Shown: positions 10,800 through 24,000 of the stretch, one piece after another
How the letters are laid out: every line of letters begins with the position of its first letter
How positions within the stretch are numbered: position 1 is the first letter of the stretch
DNA from: Antedon mediterranea
Taxonomy: Eukaryota > Echinodermata > Crinoidea > Comatulida > Antedonidae
Direction of reading: 5' to 3'
DNA length: 64,000 bases
Assembly: GCF_964355755.1 (NCBI RefSeq)
Contig: NC_092676.1
Span: forward strand, 10,026,288-10,090,287
Notes under the pieces: model-generated
Databases searched by the model: none
Seen by the model: the letters and a program-made list of their open reading frames with translations, nothing else
What the model was told of the DNA's origin: nothing
Made by a program: the position numbers and the translations under genes

Positions 10800-12769
10800 G
10801 TCTGAAATAATTAAAGGACAATTAATAACATTGTTTTTAATCAGAGGCCAAATCAGTCATTTTGTGTAAATTATCGGAACAATACTTTGTGGAATTTAAA
10901 CTTTAAAAAGTTGAGAAATCAATGGATGTTGAAATTATTTTACGAACTGCACTGTAAAAGAAGCGTAGCGTATTACCGACACGTGAATAACAGTCTTGCT
11001 AACCCGGTAACATTAATATCAATTTACCCATACCCACACAACACTAGACGATTTAACAAACAATGCATTAAGTAAGAATTGCTATTTTTATTTTAATCAT
11101 GGAGAAAATACATAAGTTGAGAGGGTCCAATATACACACAGTTACTTTCGGTTAACTGTTGTTACATACTGATTCCTGTTTTTAAACGAATACGAATAGG
11201 CCGAAATAAAAATATTTTTTAGTTAGCGAACACGCGATTAATCTGTTCGATTGTTGGCCCTATTTTGTTTTACCACCACATCATTTGTATTGATCAACAT
11301 CGTAGATTCAGACAACTTCGTCGTAACAGCTTTACCTCTTAACTTAAATTAAACATTGAAAAGATAAATAAATGGCTGATTGAAGTCTACGTACCTTTAA
11401 TAACGACGTGTCATTTAATGCTCAGATTGATGTTTACTGGTTTGTATGACCGATTGATATTTTTCATACTACCTTGGGATTATATATCCACAGAACAGAA
11501 ATAACAATAGACCAATGAAAACGGTCCAATTACAAATATTTACACACATTAAAATATGGACCTATAAAGGGCTAGATAAATCATTTTATGTCCCTTTTTA
11601 TTGATTATCTTTTTCGACTATGGGTGTATTGAGAGCATTGAGGCATAAATATACAATGTCAAAACATTCATGGGAAAATAAAATAATCGTTAGATTAACG
11701 TGTAGGCATACAATAATGTTATTATCGTTTTTGCTGTCCGATACAGTAATAACAACATTACAGATATTTTGACACGCATGGCGTTTCATACGAATACAAC
11801 TCAAAACGGCGACTATTGGTCAAACATCAAAAGAATAACTACAGACTTTGGGCAAGTCTAACAGCGGAATGAACATTTACAAGTGCAATACCCATGTTGC
11901 ATTACCATATTTAGAAGACTTTGCATCCGATCTGTACTGCCATTAGCTACATCTTAACTGATTATCTTAACCTCATTGAGGTATAAGGTATGTGATTTAC
12001 TGTAGGCCTACTGGCGATACCTAGTTTTATGGTAGTATTTCATCTTCTTTTTTTTCCATTTTTTTGTTGTCTGTTTTCTTGAATGTTAACCTACATATTA
12101 TTTTAAAATTGAATTGATTTAGATAAAGAAACTTTCTCACGTTTTGTTTCTTTACCAAACTTGGTCAAACGCATCTCTAAACGTGTGGCTAATTAAAAAC
12201 TTGCTTAAAATGTTGATGACTCCAAAAATGACATTGGGTCACAAGGTACAACCATGTTAATTTTAGCCAAAATAAATGCTCCTAGACGCATCTGACTTTG
12301 ACCATACATTACGCAATGTTATTGTAAGTCCTCCTACGATTTTTTTTTTAGCTAATTATATTTTCAATTCTTACGTCACAAGTCATTCATATCTAATAAG
12401 GTATGGGATAATAAGTAACGCAGTGGCTGCATCTACGACTAGACGTAGATCCAAGCTAGATTCTATATCTACGCCTATTGACCCGATCGGGCTTCCGGCC
12501 CTCTTTCTCTGGCCTCCGGTCCTCGTAATCTTAAAAAACATCGTTTTAAAAACATCCCTATAGGAAAATGGTGAGAAAAATCGATGGTCCATAAAAAAGA
12601 TGGTGAGTAAAAAAAAATACCAACAATGAGTTTTAAAGCTTAGCATAACGCTACAGTATTACATTGCGAGACCCAGGCTCTACCCAGTAAGCCATCCAAC
12701 CGGCTTATGATGCACCGACATCATAACACATTAATATTTTATCAAAAGCCATAGGGGCGCTATATAAGC
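10800..12769. other. Intergenic, no gene recognised
   Basis: This is the upstream flank of MARVEL gene A. AT-rich sequence has scattered short frames (the longest, near 12276-12646 on both strands, overlap each other and show no family resemblance). A GC-richer patch at 12480-12530 is noted. No RNA gene or mobile element is recognised. Confidence 0.4.
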
Positions 12770-13392
12770 GTAGATATCAGAGCCATATATTATAGAGAGA
12801 GTTTCGACATTGAATGGATTGGAAGCCGTATTTGTGTCCAACTATGCCTATGTAGCGTATGGAGTTGAGTCTTTTGTTTTGAAAATGTATAACATCAAAA
12901 GGCCTTAACTATCGAATTTAATATCAAACAATCAATTTGCTTGAAGGTTTTTGTTAGAATAATAACGAAGTTATAAAGTTACTGCGAACATGATTTTAAA
13001 CAACAAAAATAGATTTAATCCATTCAATTTCCGACTCTTTCCAATAAATGGCTTTGTGCGCTCCCTGCACGCTCTACGCGTGCGCGTTTAGTTTGTACAG
13101 CGATTCTTCTTCTACATAGTAATGTATTGTTTTTACATTTTGTTGTTTAAAATCATGTTCGCAGTAACTTTATGATTTCGTTATTATCTTATCTATAAAA
13201 TTGATTGTTTTGATATTAAATTCGATATTTAAAGCCTTGTGAATGTTATACATTTTTTAAGCAAATGACTCGACTCCATACGCTACATAGGCATAGTTGG
13301 ATACAAACATGGCCGGCGTGCACACCACGTGACTTTCTAAAATCCGTGAACGCAATGCCGTAACTCTCTCTATATATGGCTCTGGTAGATAT
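12770..13392. mobile_element. Palindromic hAT-like element 1 with 8-bp target duplication
   Basis: The element runs 12778-13384 (607 bp). It begins CAGAGCCATATA and ends TATATGGCTCTG. Arms of roughly 240 bp are imperfect inverted copies: for example the CATAGTTGGA / TCCAACTATG blocks and the TTACTGCGAACATGATTTTA block near 12979 with its complement near 13150. Both ends are flanked by GTAGATAT (12770-12777 and 13385-13392). An 8-bp duplication and a CAG-type terminus fit the hAT superfamily. There is no transposase, so it is a non-autonomous foldback. Confidence 0.8.
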
Positions 13393-14194
13393 CAGAGCCA
13401 TATAAAGAGTTACGACATTGAAAATTAGAAGCCATTTTTGTGTCAAAGAATTCGCACGCTGAGGGCGCGCGCGTCTATTTTGTATAGCGTTTTCCTGTAG
13501 TTCATGCATTATTTTTAGGGTTTTTTTGTCTATGAAATAACGCTTATATTCCTTGTTTGTTTTAGTAATTAATTTTATTAATGGTATTAATTTGGTAACA
13601 TATATTGTGTCTATAATAACAAAAGAATAAATGCTAGGGCCTATACAAGTCAGGATACATCAAAGCGTGAACCAATACAAATTCACCTCTCTTTTTATAC
13701 AGTATATGCTCTCCGTGTGTTTTTGATACAAACTTTCAGAGACTCATTCATTATTTCATTTGTAATAATTTGCCTTTATTATTTTAATATTGTTCATACC
13801 CTATTCAATATATTAACAAATATATCCACGACACTTTATTATTTTATTTAGTCATCAAAGCATGCATTATGAATTGAAAATATTACATAATTGTTATTAA
13901 TAGGACGTAGTTATGGGATGTTTCGTTCCAAAATCAATCAATCAATCAATCGAACTTTATAATGTACTAGCGCACGCGCGCGCAATATTCTTTGCCGCAA
14001 GTACTTCTGTATGCTGTGCACATCGATATTTCACCGTAAAATGTGCATTTACATTTTTTTAAATATAAGAAAAAGTTTAAAGTATTTTCTTGCTCCTATA
14101 CTTTACATGAATTAACGGAGACAAGTTTGATCTGCATATCACGGGACTATAATCCAATGTCGTAACTCTTTATATATATGGCTCTGGTAGATAT
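13393..14194. mobile_element. Palindromic hAT-like element 2, abutting element 1
   Basis: The element runs 13393-14186 and starts CAGAGCCATATAAAGAGTT directly after the GTAGATAT that ends element 1. It finishes TATATGGCTCTG and is followed by a third GTAGATAT (14187-14194). The arms share the terminal AGAGTTACGACATTG / CAATGTCGTAACTCT blocks with element 1. The interior differs and contains an AATC microsatellite (about 13934-13951) and CG-alternating stretches. It has no coding capacity. Confidence 0.8.
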
Positions 14195-14239
14195 AGCTTG
14201 TAAATTGTATCTAAATTGTATTGGCGTAGAGGCCGCCAG

Positions 14240-17195
14240 AATACAGTGGGAAAGCCACTCGACAAATCGAACAAATTTTCATCTAAGAGAGGGCGCCCTA
14301 TTTTTTCAAATTTGTTAAAAAATACAGAAATTTGTAGGCTATATTTGAAAGGATATCATGTAAAATTACTATTAAAAATAAAAAAACTTGAAAATGGAAT
14401 ATATTTTCAAAGGATTAAATTATATGGTAACAATTTTTTTAAGAATTTTCATCCATACAAAAATCTGAAATTTAAGGGACAATTCGTGTTAATTTTTTTT
14501 ATTGAATTAGTGCCTTAAAAAACCACTTAATTAAAATATTTATCAAAAATGAACCACCTCGAATTTAAAATCCCTGTTGAACAAATTTATTAACTACATT
14601 TTAAAATATTGGGATTAAAAATCGAGTAGTTGGGACGCAAATCCGACTAAAGTACGTTCATATTGCATCGCGCCGCCTAGCGGGTCCTAGGCCAGCAGGT
14701 TGTTTACTTTTTCCGCGGTACCACCATGACATGTGTTGTATCGCGCGCAAGAACACGACGCTAACTAGGCCTAGGTGCGCCTACACTTCACCGAAGCTTT
14801 CAGAAGCAGAACAATCAGTGAAATAAGAAAGAAAGAAACTCAATATGTATACTGATCAAGGCATGTAGCCAATATTTCGCTATTTATTAAATTGATCAGG
14901 TAAATAAATACGTTAGGCCCTGGCTGGAAGTAAAACCTCCATGATATAGCGAGGCCTAGGCCCCCACACACAGAAGGGAAATCCACACAAAACACACATT
15001 AACATTAATTGCTGTTGGGACCTGTAGTTTTGCTTCACATTCACTGCTGATAATACTTCCACTGATTCATGTAAAAATGATCAAATAACTTGCTCAGCTT
15101 GTTTTAAAGTGTGATCTATCAATTCATATAATCAGAGTCCACAAATAAGCATTTCATTTTAAACTTTATATTCAAAGATCATGATAATATAAGCCTTTCA
15201 TTTATATGTATATACCAAGATCACGATACTGTGTAATTAAAGCACAATATTTTTATGAACATATTATTTGATTCATTCAAGTGTTGCCACATAGCCTTCA
15301 TATCACACAACTCACTAAAATGGTGAAAATGAATAGTACACAGAGTATGATCTACAATGCATAAATGTCAATGAATTGCTGCTTTTAAAATGTTACTGAT
15401 GCAAATTTATGACTTGGCTTCATGCATTCTTGAAATTTCGTACCATAGCAAATCCTGAAGAATTTTATTTAGAAAATGCTAACCATACTATAACCATATT
15501 GCAGCAATGTAGACCTTGTAAATGTGAGAATGTAGAGAATAACCTATGCATATTAATTGATTGCCATTATGACACCTATGTACTAGCGTATGGAGTGTAT
15601 ATTGATATAGGCATATCTATTGAATTTAAAGTCTCTTCACCTTTTGTTCATTGGCTACAATAGTATTGCTCAATAAATGTATTGGTAACCAAATAGTCTT
15701 GAGATTTATTTAGAATGAATGACCACAAATTAAAAAAATGTATAATTTATGTTCATTCATAGCACAATTATTGAATGGGAAAAACAGAAGCCGGCTGTTA
15801 AAATGTATAAATATAATCTCTAAATAGTTTATCACAAATATTTGTACACAGAATAAAAACAATAAATTTTTAATGTTTTAACTTTATAACACAACTTTTT
15901 TTTGCATCAACATACAACATTAATTATTCAACTATTATTATAAATGTAATACTTTTATAAATGTTATTTGCTAATTCCATCCAATATTTAAAAATTGCAT
16001 ACAGTAAACTTTCTTATTTTTGTTTAAACTTGTAATATACAAAATACATTTAGATGGTATTATTTATAGAGCCTATCTCAATTGTAAATATGAGTCATAA
16101 AAACAAAAATCACATTGGTCAATAAAAAAATATTAAATTCATAAAAAAAAATCTTCTTATTCAAAAGAGTTTTTCCAGTTATTTTAATTTACATAGCATT
16201 TTAACATGTAATAACTCAACAGTTGAATCTTTAAACAAATACAGTGATATAATATAGAAATAATGAATGTTTATGAGTTGGATTGTGAGAATAATTCATG
16301 AATTGAAAAATTGACTGCTCTATTTTTAACAAGGCAGGGCCGAGATAAAATGACCAGGCAATTTTTCATCAAATACAAAGCATTCATGATTTGTATTATA
16401 ACAAGATTATATATTAATATCGTACCTACTAGTAATAGACTATACATGTCTGATCATTTATAGCCAGCCGTGTGAGATCATCGCAAATTAGGACTTTCTG
16501 TCCTAGCTAGCCTAAGCCTCGCCTAAATAAAAGGCTAGTAGGCCTCTAGCCTTTTATTTACCTAGTCTAGGCCCTCTGTCTAGCTACTACTACTAGGCCC
16601 TAGCCGGATGTACGTCCTCCTAACTCTAACTAGGCCTAGCTAGGCCTACTAGGGCCTACTACTACTAGGCCTAGGCCTACTAGGCTGGGCCTTGCCAAGG
16701 CTATCTCATGACTTAATCGGAATAAACTATAAACAGTGTTTAACAACGATGAACCACCTTCTCATAGGTCATAATCGATATATACTTAATTAAAGCATAG
16801 TATTAAGTTATTAAAACACATTTTCATTAGTTCGGACGCAAATCCGACTATTCAGAAAAATGTAAACAAATCAAATGGTAAAACTTACATGACCTTGCAA
16901 CTTTTCCGAACCAGTGACTTACGGAGAAAATTTTAACTTTATCGTCTGATTTTTATCCAAATGAAATCGATTGGCTAACAAAATATACTTATTAGGAGAC
17001 TTGTTTACCAAATTAGAAAAATTATAACATTTGAATATTAAAGATATTATTCTAATTATAACTTCTGTTTTTTTCAAGTTTTTTTCGCGTGAAGCTTCAA
17101 GTTTTGTAATGTATGAGGGCGCTACACAACTCAATCGAACAAATAGATGAAAAACGTTCGACAGAATTATCGCGAAGTGGCTTTCCCACTGAATA
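14240..17195. mobile_element. 2.95-kb non-autonomous DNA transposon, CAGTGGGA termini
   Basis: The element is 14244-17191. It opens CAGTGGGAAAGCCACTCG and closes CGAAGTGGCTTTCCCACTG, with AATA on both sides (14240-14243 and 17192-17195) as a 4-bp target duplication. Subterminal blocks (TCGAACAAA, TTTTCATCT, GAGGGCGC) recur inverted near each end. The interior is AT-rich, holds a strong TAGGCCTA cluster at 16490-16690, and twice contains GGACGCAAATCCGACTA (14632 and 16834) in the same orientation. An 84-codon frame at 15409-15663 has no recognisable domain. A 4-bp duplication with this terminus suggests the Chapaev/CMC group, but that is inference. A second family member lies at 37098-39245. 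Confidence 0.75.
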
Positions 17196-18050
17196 ATTTA
17201 CGATTTATGCATCACCGCCTTACAAATATTTCTCATTTTATAGGCCTATATTTCCTGTATACAGATTTGTGTGTAGACTGACTATCTTTAAAACTCAATG
17301 ATTTTTTAATTTTCAAAATATTCACAATACTCCTAATATTAAAACTGGTCATAATAAACTTGTTATAATCTTGACGTCATCAAAGAGCAATTTTATAAAT
17401 TCACCCTAGCAATCATGGCTTAAGAGTTTGCATATGCGTCTTTAACATTTATAAACGACAACATGCCAGAAAATACCAACAAAAAAGCCAAAGCATGCAT
17501 TTATTATAATTATTCGACAGTGTGTAGGCCACTAGCCAAACAAAAATAATATATAAATTATTAATTCTGATAATTACTTTATTTCTTATTTTATAATATT
17601 ATAGACTAATAGAATAAATTCTACATTGACCATGTATGTCTGTATTGGGTAGTGTGCCGTGCATTAATTTTGTTCTTAATACATTGACAGGCTATGGTTT
17701 TCTCATGATAAGGTTTATATTTTTGTGCCTGGTGATTGGCTAGGGGTTAGGTATTTATGTCACGGCTAATCACCGGGCCTAATCGAATTCAAATCACGGT
17801 TCCCTATCTTGGTCTAGGTGTAATACGTCACGGCGTTTGAAATTCCGCGCTCGTGTGGAGGACGGAGACATGATCTAACAATTGTCCTTGTTTAGGCGTA
17901 ATTTAATTTCAATATTGTACTCTACATGCTGTGCCATCCAAACCTATCCAAAATCTATTTTGAAGCCGTAAATTCTTAACTTGCAAAGCGCATCATTTTA
18001 TTTCTCTCAACATTATAGCCGAGTAGCATAATCATTATGTTTGAACGGAT
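17196..18050. other. Intergenic, with a structured repeat at 17727-17778
   Basis: This is the 3' flank of MARVEL gene B. At 17727-17778 a 14-bp stem (GCCTGGTGATTGGC with GCTAATCACCGGGC) closes a 24-nt loop. The same structure with compensatory changes is at 50764-50818. An AATAAA at 17997-18002 (minus) lies about 50 nt past the gene B stop and is its likely polyadenylation signal. Nothing else is seen. Confidence 0.6.
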
Positions 18051-21000
18051 TTAGGAAGATACGTCCATCAACGTTTTTCTGAGAAAAACACACTCAACTG
18101 CCAGAAGAACCATTGAAGCAAAGCCAAATATCTAAAATTAAAGAAAATAAACCATGTTACAAACTATTCATTATGTATGTATTATATAGATATGTGAAAC
18201 AATTTGTATTTGTTGGGGAATATAATGTTTCTGGGCTTAAACAAGTGTGACACTCGTGATGGTCGCAACGCAGAGACTATACGACTCAAGTGAGTTGACT
18301 AATAACAAGTGATAGTTTGGATTTTACATCTCGTCGTGATTGTGATGTGAATCAATCGGATCAACGGCATAGGTCTAAAATGTTTCCTTATAATACAATC
18401 CAGTTCGAAGTAGGTTGATGTTTTCGTTACACAACACGTCGCTTCATTGTCTATTAAGACATGCAGTATCGTGTCTGAAGTACTCGATTGTACCCTATTT
18501 TATTCATGATTGTACATAACGACATCACACTTATTTTCATATCATGTGACCAACACTCGTTCAATCACAAATGACAAGAATTTACTTAGGTGTGTTATAA
18601 CATATACTGGTATTCTTGTCAGTCTAATCATAGTTCAGTCATTTTAGCCTAAAATTTAGCTAAATTTTGAACTAATTGCAACATAATTTTGTCAATGCTT
18701 TGAGGTCCCCAGAACACCATACGAAAAGTCTTAACAAATCCTAATAGTAAAAGACGTCTAATTTGCATTAATCCAAAATTGCCGCCACATTTCAATAATT
18801 TGACATATTTTGACCTCTAAACGACCTATTTGAATGCTTTAAAGTTGCAGAGTGGGGTATTTGCCCGTGGGCTTTCATTTGAAAAAGGTTACAATTTGAT
18901 TTATTTCTGTTATTTTTCATAATAATTCTATAGCATACTTTTAATGGCCGCTGAATGCGTATATTGATCCTATTATATCATGATGTTTTCTGGATTATAT
19001 TATTTATTTATTTTGTATTTATTTATTACCATCTTTACTGAGGGTAGCCTATCCAGTTTCTAATGGAACTGATCATTTAGGGCCCTCGATAAAACATACA
19101 TACAGTAAAACACATAAAATATTGAATATTCAAATGACATAATATAGGCCTAAACATTTACAATGGTTATAAAATTCATATAGAAGTTAAAATCGTAGAC
19201 AGATAAAATATATATATACACAATACGAACAATATTAGCTGGAAATAAATTCTTAAGTTCACGTTTAAAGGAAATAATATTTTCAGATTGTCGAATGATT
19301 TTAGGAATCATATTAAAATACATAGGCGCTTTATAACTTTATAACTGAAACATTGTTTAAAAATCTCTAATGAAGGTCGAGGAACAATATAATTACAATT
19401 AGAGATGGATCTGGTAGTTGGTCGACCTCCGGGCTGAGTCCTGGTTAACATGCGACTGATGCAATCCGGAACGGTATTGATGGAAGCCCGATAGGCGAGA
19501 CAACCAAGTTGAAACTGATAACGTTGAGAAACGGATGAGATGGAAAGGGTGTTATCAATAAGGTGGGATGGGGTATGAGAGTGAACTTTAAAAATAACTC
19601 TTTTAGCTCTATTTGAAGTTTCTGGACTTTAGCAACGAGTGGTGCTCGGGAGCCCCAGAGAGAACAACAATAGTCAATATGAGGTAAGACAAGAGCATTG
19701 TATAACATAAGAGATGTAGTTTGGTGGACAGATTTTCGAGTTCGGGCGAGGATGGAGATAGAGGAACTTAATTTGTTGCACAACTTATCAACGTGCGGAA
19801 TAAAAGTAAGATGATAGTCAAGAATGATGCCAAGATGCTTATGTTGGGTGACCTGTTTGATCGGTAAGTTGCTAATAGAAACATTTATAGGCCAGAGTGA
19901 AGAAAGCCTTTGTGGTGTTCCAATAACCATCACTTCAGTTTTTTTAGTATTGAGCGCTAGGCTATTAGCTAGAAGCCAAGTGGAGATTTTATCCAAGTCA
20001 AAATTAAGATTGGTTACAATATCATCAACCTTATCGCTAGAATTGTAAATTATGGGATCCATATCCATTGAAGAGTACGATAAACAATTGGGTAGATCAT
20101 TTATGTATATGGAAAATAATAGTAACCCAAGGTTGGATCCTTGAGGTATACCAGCGTTGACATTAATAGATGAAGATATTGTTGATTTATAACAGACATG
20201 TTGCTGACGTCCAGCAAGAAACCATAAAAAACATAAAAGGGAAGTTTACGTAACAGAATTTCGTAGTTTACTAGATCGAAAGCTTTCCTTAGATCAATAA
20301 AAACTGAACCAATTATATTACCTTCATCTATACTGTGGATCCAGCTGTCATGAGTTTTAGTAATAGCAGTAAGTGTAGAATAAGTGGGACGAAATCCAGA
20401 GTTGTTAGGGCATAGAAGATTATTTGAAGAAAGATATTCCAGTACTTGCATACCGACGGCCTTCTCAATCACCTTAGACATGATGGGTAACACAGATATA
20501 GGTCTGTAGTTATCCGGTAGATGTTTGTTACTGGATTTAAAGATGGGAGTAATCTTACCAATTTTCCACGAGAGAGGAAAGCTCTGACTGGAGATGGAAG
20601 TATTAATAATCTGTGTGAGTAAAGGTGCGATGATGGGGGCTGCCGCCCGAACGTGCTTACCATCAATACCGTCGTGTCCAGCAGAATTCGCAGAATTCAG
20701 TCCGGAGATTTCCTTAAATACAAAATCAGTACTAACATTATGAAAAGAAAAAGAAGACGAACATTGTTTAAGAAAAGAACATGGATCAACATCAGTAAAC
20801 TGAAGGTTTGACGTTATATTATTTGCAACATTGGTAAAATAAGTATTCAATCCCTCTGCAATTATAGCAGGTTCGTTAGTGGTAGCACCGTCAATTATAA
20901 AAAATTTGGGTAGTTTATTGCACTTTTTGTTTGGAAGGATATCTCCTTTATTGTTAGTCGCATTGAGCCTTCCGACACATGCGCGTTACTATGTTTCGAA

Positions 21001-24000
21001 GTCTTTTGACAATAGACCAATCAGAAGCCACATTGGATCGATTAAATCGTTCCTTGGCTTTGTCCCTTTCGTGCATGAGAGTTAAAATATCGTCTCTACC
21101 ACTTAACCATTTTGGCAATTTGCCTTTAAAGCGTTTAATATAGGGGCATGCTTGTTGCACACATTCGTAAATAAGTCAACGAATGTGTCATATATTGAAT
21201 CAATATCATCCATGTTGTCAATGACAGACCAGGGTTGGTCATTTAGGTCATTGCGGAAATATTCAGAATTAAAGTTCTTATAAGTTCTAAAAGTCCTCTG
21301 TGAATGAGAAAATTTAGGCATTTTAAATTTAATTCGTGTATAAATGAAATCGTGGTCACTGAGAGCACTTGGTTAACACGACACTCAATATGCACATGAG
21401 GGTTATTCGTTAAAAATACATCAATAAGAGTTGATGTATTAGTGTTAGTCCTTGTAGAAGACGGCACGATTTGTGCTAACCTAAAGCGTGCCATAATGTC
21501 TTTTAGTTTTTTAGATTTTGCATGTGAGTTAAAATCACAGTTCATATCGCCTGCAATGATAACGTATTTAAAACGTGTAGTAAATATTTCCAGTGTAGAT
21601 TCAAATCTATTGAAGAAATCAACTGGTTCATTTGGCGGTCGATAGATAGTGGAAAACAAAATAGTTCTACCACTCGGAACTTTGATTACGATTGCAAGTT
21701 GTTCAATACTTTCCATTGCTGGGTCTTCAAATTCCATGAAGTTGATGTTTTGATGAATGAATATCGCGACACCGCCTCCGTTCCTAGTTCTGTCTTTCCT
21801 TATCAGGATGTAGTTAGGAATATCAAGTTGACTGGAACAAATAATACTACTAAGTTTCGTTTCTTGTAACAACAGTATGTGAACTGGTTGGTAGTGTAAC
21901 AAGACTCTAACATCGACGATTTTATCGAGTAAGCTGTTAACATTCACATCTGCAATTTTTAAACCATGTTGATGACGAATGGTACCAAAATTAGTTCCTG
22001 TGTCTTCTTCATCTTGTACAATGGGACCAGGATTGATCTCAACGTCACCCGAGAGTGCTAGTAAGTTGAAAGTAGCCGTAGAGTTAGCATAATATTGTAT
22101 GGAATTACCATAAAAACGACGCTTCTTTCGTTCTTTGCATTCATTTTTTGCTTAGTATTTGCACAGTTACCGTATTGTTTCAATGTTCATTTAAGGTCAC
22201 GAATGCTGTGCAGTGGCCTGGATTAGTAGCTATTTCCATTGATCGCTTGCGATCGCATGACGTGGAAAATTTGACGCAAACACTGGATGGAAAATAATCT
22301 AGATGTAGGCCTAATGATGGAATGCAATCAGGGTGTGACCACAAAGTACGATGTTTAGGTGCATTTCCATCATTAAAACAGTTATATATGCTCACATCCA
22401 ATGCTGTATTGATTATGTATGCCAATAAAATAACGATTGATGAAATAATGGTAAGTAAACCGAAAGGTTTTCGTCTTACCATCAATCTGTTCTCTAAGTC
22501 TAATAATTCACAGTTTTCCATTATAAAGACAGTAGTTACCACAGCAATATATCAAAATCCAACATAAATATAAGACAACTAAGTGTTGCTCACGGTCTTG
22601 CTGATAGATCGTTGATATGCCTAGGCCCAAGGAGTAGTACTTGGTATCGGCTATCCGGGAAAGAATGCTTCTCCGATACCACCGCGGGTACAGTATATTG
22701 AATTGTTAGAATGCAGGGCTAGAGAGCACCGAGTATCATACGTCTGTTCTCTACCGAGCCGTGTCACTAACCATGTGACTAATGTTTCCATACCTTTTCA
22801 AGTAGAAAGATACTTTGTGGCTTCTTGATAGGTGGTACAATCATGTTTAGAATGGTTCTATTATAAATGCAATACGGCCACCATAATTCAATAATTGGTT
22901 ATCCTTACTTAGCGGATAACCATTGTGATTGTCGGGAACTTTTTTTATTATTCTTTCTTTCTGAAACTTTTGTCTGCAAGGTTTGTCTAAAATTTGTACA
23001 CAGTACATTTTGTGACTTTGAATGAATAGAGACCTTTATGTGATGTGCAGCAACCTTCGTTTTATGACGTCAATTATTTTAATTTTTTGTACGTTTGGAG
23101 CCATATTGAGCATTTCAAAATTTTAATTTTGTTTGCGTTGCACGTGCATACTTGTGCACACAGCCAGTATTTAGATGTCGAAATGCCGTCGTAGTCGTTG
23201 ATTTTTGTTCTTTAAACTTTCCACTATATTCAAGAAATTCATAATTTTACAAAGTATCGTGATGATAATTATCTTTAATCGAATGCATCTAAATCTATAG
23301 AAATAATTGTTGATTTTAGAAAAGGAAGAGTAATTTTAACTAGGTTCTTTAAATTGTCCCTCGTTATGCCACTGTTGAAAAAGCAAAATCTCGACTCCAA
23401 CGTCCTACAAAATTATAGACCAATAGCAAATCTTCCCTTCCTTTTCAAAGTCTTGGAAAGAATTGCAACTGCTCAGATAAAAGCATATATGGATGAACAT
23501 TTCCTGTTTTCAAAAGTCCAATCAGCCTACCGCCGCTTCCACTCAACTGAAACCGCTTTATTACGTGTTACAAACGATCTACTACTTGCTTTAGACAAAG
23601 GTAATGAAGCGGTACTTATTCTACTCGACTACTCCGCCGCATTTGACACTATCAATCATGATTTATTATTTCAACGTCTTCAGAAAAGATACGGCATAAG
23701 CGGAACCGCTTTGAAATGGTTTATTTCATATTTTGAGAATCGTAGACAAGCAATCATTGTGGGTGATTTGATGTCTGATGAGTTCGCTCTACCCTGGGGT
23801 GTACCGCAGGGATCCGTAAAAGGTCCACTCGATTTCATCTTATACACTGGACCACTCAGCAACATCATTGATTCCCACCCGGAAGTTCGTCATATGATCT
23901 ATGCAGATGACACTCAACTATATTTAATCATGAAACCTACACATCACTCTGAATCTGTTAACAGCCTTGAATCATGCATTGCAGATGTTCGCTCATGGGC

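Noticed and set aside
12276-12646. Overlapping 95- and 87-codon frames on both strands
   Set aside because: No family resemblance; both strands open by chance in the same stretch.
19824-21645. Plus-strand frames over the 2A LINE (19824-20048, 20879-21085, 21442-21645)
   Set aside because: They are antisense shadows of the endonuclease and RT frames.
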